Source of the DNA: Euryarchaeota archaeon UBA10
GTDB taxonomy: Archaea; Thermoplasmatota; Poseidoniia; Poseidoniales; Poseidoniaceae
DNA length: 18,210 bases
Direction: 5' to 3'
Assembly (NCBI GenBank): GCA_002498185.1
Contig: DAGO01000048.1
Coordinates: forward strand, 1 to 18,210
Positions 14,430 to 18,210 of the stretch are shown here, piece by piece. The number at the start of each line of letters is the position of its first letter. The stretch's first letter is position 1. The notes beneath the pieces were generated by a model. The model ran no database searches, was not told the origin of the DNA, and worked only from the letters and a program-made list of their open reading frames with translations. The position numbers and the translations under genes were made by a program.

Positions 14430-15242
14430 ATGAATAAATCTACACTAACTAGAACATCATGCCTGACACTGGTGGGAGCACTAAGCCTACTAACCCTTAG
14501 TAGCGTGGCTGCTAGCGGAAATAGCACAAACGGAATGCTGAAAGAAACCGACATGGTCGGTGTTTCCTTCTGGATTGCAACTGCTATGATGCTAGCATCT
14601 ACTGTGTTCTTCATCCTAGAAAGAAACAACGTAGCAACAAAGTGGAAAACATCCATGACCGTCGCAGCATTGGTTACTGGTATCGCATGGTACCACTACA
14701 CATACATGCGCGAGCACTGGATCGCAACCGGAGAATCTCCTCTAGTAATGCGTTACATCGACTGGTTGATCACAGTACCACTACAGGTATCTGAGTTCTA
14801 CCTAATTCTAGCAGCAATTGGTGCAGCATCTGCTGTACTATTCTGGAAGCTCTTCGGAGCATCCATCGTTATGCTAGTTGCTGGATTCTTGTCTGAAGCA
14901 GAAATCGATGCAGTCGATGGAATGGAGTGGCCTCTGTTCATCGTTGGATGTCTAGCATGGGCTTACATCATCTACGAGCTATGGGTTGGAGAAGCAAAGG
15001 AGAAGGTCGGAGGCGCAAGCGAAGGTACACAATTCGCTTTCAAGGCAATGGCTGTTATCCTAACAATCGGATGGGCAATTTACCCATTGGGTTGGATCAT
15101 GGGACAAGATGCTGGTGACAGCGGTATCGACCGCTTGAACATACTATACAACATCGCTGACGTAGTCAACAAGACTGCATTCGGTTTGATGGTTTGGTAT
15201 GCAGCAACCATGGACACCAAAGCTTCCTCATCCGAGGAATGA
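14430..15242 (+). CDS. proteorhodopsin, light-driven outward proton pump, blue-type
   Basis: Seven-helix retinal protein (270 aa) that should pump protons out of the cell in light. Numbering here starts at ATG 14430. A signal-like N-terminus (1-28) precedes helix A. Helix B has WYHY with H89, matching the conserved His of proteorhodopsins. Helix C is RYIDWLITVPLQVSEF with counterion D111, T115, tuning residue Q119 and proton donor E122: the DTE pattern of proton pumps, with Gln predicting blue absorption. Helix G is NILYNIADVVNKT with retinal-binding K248. My alignment puts Phe at 170 (WPLFIVGC), where carotenoid-binding relatives have Gly, so an antenna is not expected; this is less certain. 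Relative to SAR-type proteorhodopsin there is a four-residue insertion before helix E. A TTG at 14427 precedes the ATG. Codons favour C-ending and CTA/GCA/GGA forms more than neighbours, suggesting high expression. No retinal synthesis gene is in the window. Confidence 0.97.
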   Translation: MNKSTLTRTSCLTLVGALSLLTLSSVAASGNSTNGMLKETDMVGVSFWIATAMMLASTVFFILERNNVATKWKTSMTVAALVTGIAWYHYTYMREHWIATGESPLVMRYIDWLITVPLQVSEFYLILAAIGAASAVLFWKLFGASIVMLVAGFLSEAEIDAVDGMEWPLFIVGCLAWAYIIYELWVGEAKEKVGGASEGTQFAFKAMAVILTIGWAIYPLGWIMGQDAGDSGIDRLNILYNIADVVNKTAFGLMVWYAATMDTKASSSEE

Positions 15243-15244
15243 AA

Positions 15245-15784
15245 TCACTCTTCTTCTTGAAGAATTGTGACTATCAGATTTGCTGCTTTGTCTAGCGCAT
15301 TTCTGTCGCCGCCAAGGGGTAGGGGTCCGAAAGGGCCCCACCCCTTGCGCAACAACATTATTCTCTTCTTTGGCTGCTTTTTTGCCAACTTCAATCTATT
15401 CCACTCATATCTTTGGCCATCTGCAAAAAGATGTGTACTCGTGACTGCGTATCTCTTTGGTATCAATAGAGATATCAAATGAATTGCAAGCAATATATCC
15501 CAAATCCAAACCCATATAATCGGGGTGTTGGATAACTCCGCCAACATCCAGGGGAGGACCATCATTGCACCCATAGTCATCAAATTAGCCCATTGGCGTG
15601 ATACTTCCTGAGATTGATTTGATTCCCAAGCAAATCCTCCATTGGATAAATTGCCAAGTTCTGGGATGTCTATTCGCTGACGTCCCAACCACCAAGCGTC
15701 CCAAGCAACAATGACTGCTAATACTGCAACACAAAACTGAGCCATTGTTTCTGGATCAGGTAATGCGCTGGTAAATTCTGCCAT
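15245..15784 (-). CDS. small membrane protein with a cytoplasmic PH-like tail
   Basis: Not firmly recognised. The 179 residues show three hydrophobic segments (about 14-32, 66-82, 87-107). The C-terminal soluble part (about 108-179) contains RYAVTSTHLFADGQRYEWNRL, which resembles the strand pattern of bacterial PH-like or DUF5673-type tails; this is inference from pattern. The start ATG at 15784 shares one base with the stop of the upstream giant surface-protein gene (TGATG), so the two should be translated together and may work together at the cell surface. A GTG at 15787 is an alternative start. The 3' end faces the rhodopsin gene with a 2-nt gap. Its coding strand near 15313-15347 also holds a strong inverted repeat, reported separately. 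Confidence 0.7.
   Translation of the reverse strand: MAEFTSALPDPETMAQFCVAVLAVIVAWDAWWLGRQRIDIPELGNLSNGGFAWESNQSQEVSRQWANLMTMGAMMVLPWMLAELSNTPIIWVWIWDILLAIHLISLLIPKRYAVTSTHLFADGQRYEWNRLKLAKKQPKKRIMLLRKGWGPFGPLPLGGDRNALDKAANLIVTILQEEE
15313..15347 (+). terminator. 15-bp hairpin with GAAA tetraloop downstream of the rhodopsin gene
   Basis: The arm 15313-15328 (A15321 bulged) pairs fully with 15333-15347, with one G-T wobble, around GAAA at 15329-15332. A GNRA loop forms only in plus-strand RNA, that is, in a rhodopsin transcript about 70 nt past its stop. Pyrimidine-rich sequence with short T runs follows (about 15358-15386, ending TTTTTT). It lies inside the opposing gene, where it encodes KGWGPFGPLPL. 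It could be a 3'-end or stability structure; termination is inferred. Confidence 0.5.
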
Positions 15785-18210
15785 CACTCCACGCCCTGCT
15801 TCCTGCGCATCAACATGTAAGCTGCTGCTCCAAGGAATATTAGAACAAATATCACGGTTCCAACAGAACTACTCTCAGAGTCTTCGCCTGACTCCGCTCC
15901 TTCTGAAATGTCAGGGATTCCATCGCCGTCATCATCTGGGTCTACGGTTAGCCAAGTAGTTACCCCTGGTGGGCAATGCAAGTCATCTGGCTGGCCATCA
16001 CTGTCGGTATCGATGCTTGCACATGCATCATTAGGCCATGCGTCTCGAACATCGAGTGAACCGTCGTTATCATCATCGGTATCGTAAATGTCTGGACCGC
16101 AATACAGATTCTCTTCTTTGTCGAACCATGTTTCAGAATTGCAAGTCAAACTCCAATCCTCATCCGAATCTAGTAATGTGATTTCAAAGCTCAATGAATC
16201 GCTAGCAGTTTTGCCCTGACTGTCAGTGACATCTAGTGATAAAACATAGAATCCGGCTGGTAAATCTGTAATGTTGTTCCATTCTCCGGAAAGTTGCATC
16301 ATTTCGGTCTGTCCAACGACTACTGTCCAGACTATTTCCAAATCCGAATTAACATCTAAATCATCACTGATTATCGCTCTAATCTCAATAGGTAGGCTTT
16401 CCATAATCCTGAATCCATCGTCTGGAATAATTATCTCGACTTCAGGTGCCTGATTCTCAATCATATCAACTTGTATGATTTCATCTACACTAATTCCGAA
16501 CGAGAAATTGGCATCTGTATCAGGTAAGCCACTCGCTGAGGCAATTACTCTAACTGTAGAATAATCTCTTGTACCCGAATCGTCAACGATTTTTGCAGGC
16601 AGAGAAACCTGAACACTGCTACCTTGTGCATCTCCAGACCAGTAATCTTCTACTTCGAAGACAATATCTGCATTCTGAGAGTTGCCATTTAGTCTAACAT
16701 CGAAAATATGAGTTGCCCATGTTCTAATTTCTCCAAAGGATGTAGATTCAGATGTTGGAGATACATCGTAAAGATTAGCGATTGCAGAGTCTACATCGAC
16801 TGTGCCGTTTAACACACCGTCGTGTACCATAATGTCGGCTCCATCACTCGAAATTGCAATCATCGATTCAATATGTACATTCATCAGGATCATCGGAGCA
16901 GATTCTCCATCAGTGTGCAAATCTATTCCCTTAGTACAGGATGTAATCGTCGAATCAGAAACTTCCAGAGATGCTGAAGCCCTGCCATGATGGGCAGTTA
17001 TGGCAGTTCCACTACCTCCGCAATCAATGTCTAAATTTGACAATGTGCCTGCAGTGTTGTCTAAATCGACTGCAGGAGCGCCCGCTATACTTGCTACATC
17101 GATGATTATATCCCGATTATCCACGCCGCTAACGGATGTAATATTCAGATTGACCATTTCAAAACCATCTAAGTTGTTAACGACCAAATCAGCTCCATCA
17201 AAGTTGGACAAGTGTCCTTCAACCGCTCCCAAACTGACTGTGTCAGTTACTGTTAGGCCATCTGCCATCATCTCAACCGACTGAGCCCAAATTGCGTCTG
17301 ATTGGCAATTTTGCATGTCGACATTTTCCATTGTAATTGAAACTGAACCTTGAGATTCAAAGCAGTGTGATGCAGAATCTGTGAAAGTGGTGGATGACAG
17401 ATGCAGAGTCCCTTGTGCAGAGTTTGTTGTTCTTAGTAGCGGTTCTGCGCCGCTTGAGCGTGCTAATGATGCATGACTGAATATTACATCCGCATCGCCA
17501 TTAACCGTCATCAGTGGAGAACCTTCGACCAAACTAGAACCTAGTATCTGAACCGAAGTTTCCGCATTATCACCAACTAGCAAACCGCCCCATCGAGCAC
17601 CTCCGCCCATTGAAGAAATTGTGGAAAATCCTGAGGTGAATGTTCCTTCGACTGTAATTGTTACTTGGTCTGCAATTCGCAAGTATGCGCCGTCATTAAT
17701 CGTCATGGTTTGTCCTTGAGGTACAACCAGATTGCCAGTCAAATGATAAGGGCTCCACAGTTTTTCAAGAATTAGCCATTCGTCCAGAGTTCCTGCTTCA
17801 ATCGTTGATGCAATGAATGTGTGCTCCATTGAATTGGAGGTATCCCAAGCCATCAAATCCGAAATTTGGCCCCACTGCATCTCAACTTGCATCAATCCAG
17901 TTGTGACTGTTCCGCTAGAATCGACCAATAGAGATGTGGTTGATTTGCTAGCCTCGCCATTAGAATCGGTTGCAACACTCTGACCATCTATTGTGACTGT
18001 TGCGCCCTGAACGCCTTCGCCTTTGTCAAGAACTGAAACGTGTAGAGTGTTCACGATTTCCAAAGATGCACCAACTCCGACGCTAACATTTTGTGAAACG
18101 CTTCCAGAATTGATAGTTACTCTACAGGAATTATCGAGTTGTGTGTCGCCAGAAATGTGTAAGTTGTACAACATTAGGTCGCTTTGACAAGAAGTCCATA
18201 GCACGTCTCC
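15784..18210 (-). CDS. giant surface protein: beta-helix, PKD-like domain, calcium repeats, C-terminal anchor (5' end cut by window)
   Basis: Partial: the frame is open to the right edge, so the true start and any signal peptide lie outside; a GTG at 18204 is not a credible start. The 808 visible residues begin in a beta-rich region. A long stretch of right-handed beta-helix-like repeats follows (roughly 140-480, with short imperfect repeats of polar strands and G/N/D turns). Later comes a PKD/cadherin-like domain (about 585-680). Near the end are thrombospondin type 3-like acidic loops (DTDDDNDGSLD, DTDSDGQPDD, DPDDDGDGIPD; about 700-770), which should bind calcium. A membrane helix (783-801) ends in RRKQGVE. 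This is a cell-surface protein, perhaps for adhesion or polysaccharide binding; no catalytic residues are recognisable. Its TGA stop overlaps the next gene's ATG (TGATG). Confidence 0.8.
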   Translation of the reverse strand, partial: GDVLWTSCQSDLMLYNLHISGDTQLDNSCRVTINSGSVSQNVSVGVGASLEIVNTLHVSVLDKGEGVQGATVTIDGQSVATDSNGEASKSTTSLLVDSSGTVTTGLMQVEMQWGQISDLMAWDTSNSMEHTFIASTIEAGTLDEWLILEKLWSPYHLTGNLVVPQGQTMTINDGAYLRIADQVTITVEGTFTSGFSTISSMGGGARWGGLLVGDNAETSVQILGSSLVEGSPLMTVNGDADVIFSHASLARSSGAEPLLRTTNSAQGTLHLSSTTFTDSASHCFESQGSVSITMENVDMQNCQSDAIWAQSVEMMADGLTVTDTVSLGAVEGHLSNFDGADLVVNNLDGFEMVNLNITSVSGVDNRDIIIDVASIAGAPAVDLDNTAGTLSNLDIDCGGSGTAITAHHGRASASLEVSDSTITSCTKGIDLHTDGESAPMILMNVHIESMIAISSDGADIMVHDGVLNGTVDVDSAIANLYDVSPTSESTSFGEIRTWATHIFDVRLNGNSQNADIVFEVEDYWSGDAQGSSVQVSLPAKIVDDSGTRDYSTVRVIASASGLPDTDANFSFGISVDEIIQVDMIENQAPEVEIIIPDDGFRIMESLPIEIRAIISDDLDVNSDLEIVWTVVVGQTEMMQLSGEWNNITDLPAGFYVLSLDVTDSQGKTASDSLSFEITLLDSDEDWSLTCNSETWFDKEENLYCGPDIYDTDDDNDGSLDVRDAWPNDACASIDTDSDGQPDDLHCPPGVTTWLTVDPDDDGDGIPDISEGAESGEDSESSSVGTVIFVLIFLGAAAYMLMRRKQGVE

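Overview
The window looks like a piece of a marine Group II euryarchaeote genome (Candidatus Poseidoniales, Thermoplasmatota). The evidence is a proteorhodopsin-type proton pump, an archaeal PAC2-family protein, TATA boxes about 26 nt upstream of start codons (leaderless archaeal promoters), a bacterial-type NAD-dependent DNA ligase, and several large secreted PKD/Ig-like or beta-helix proteins with one C-terminal membrane anchor. This assignment is inference from gene content; no rRNA or ribosomal marker is present. No tRNA, rRNA, CRISPR array, insertion sequence or integrase was seen, and the window is packed with genes (17 CDS, no gap above about 110 bp).

Left part (1-3123): a HAD-IB phosphatase-like protein and a small winged-helix-like protein (both minus), a divergent 117-aa protein of unknown function, a PKD lipoprotein, and a very acidic small protein. 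The spacer between the winged-helix-like gene and the 117-aa gene carries a perfect 9-bp inverted repeat that may be an operator. Middle (3123-5970): a DnaQ-like exonuclease with an ExoX-type C-terminus runs tail to tail into a Cas4/RecB-like nuclease with Fe-S cysteines. A PAC2-family protein follows from its own TATA promoter. Positions 5947-9983: a three-gene minus-strand unit encodes two exported proteins with Reeler-like domains and reduced haem-like motifs (CGCH and CAGSCH), plus a DUF2231-like membrane protein. The genes are linked by a 0-nt junction behind a strong Shine-Dalgarno sequence and by a 4-nt ATGA overlap. This is the best candidate here for an undescribed system, possibly envelope redox or metal handling.

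Right part (10028-18210): NAD-dependent DNA ligase LigA with a PPC/DUF296 protein upstream on the same strand; a divergent MsbA-type ABC exporter; and a proteorhodopsin with its own consensus TATA box. The rhodopsin residues predict an outward proton pump (Asp/Glu carboxylates) tuned to blue light (Gln). Then come a small membrane protein and, coupled to it by a TGATG junction, a giant beta-helix/PKD/calcium-repeat surface protein that runs off the right edge.

Two themes stand out. First, all four tail-to-tail gene pairs have no spacer or overlap by 21-24 nt, so convergent transcripts should form antisense pairs. Second, just past the rhodopsin stop, inside the opposing gene, lies a 15-bp hairpin with a GAAA tetraloop in the rhodopsin-sense strand. 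It is a candidate 3'-end structure for the rhodopsin mRNA.
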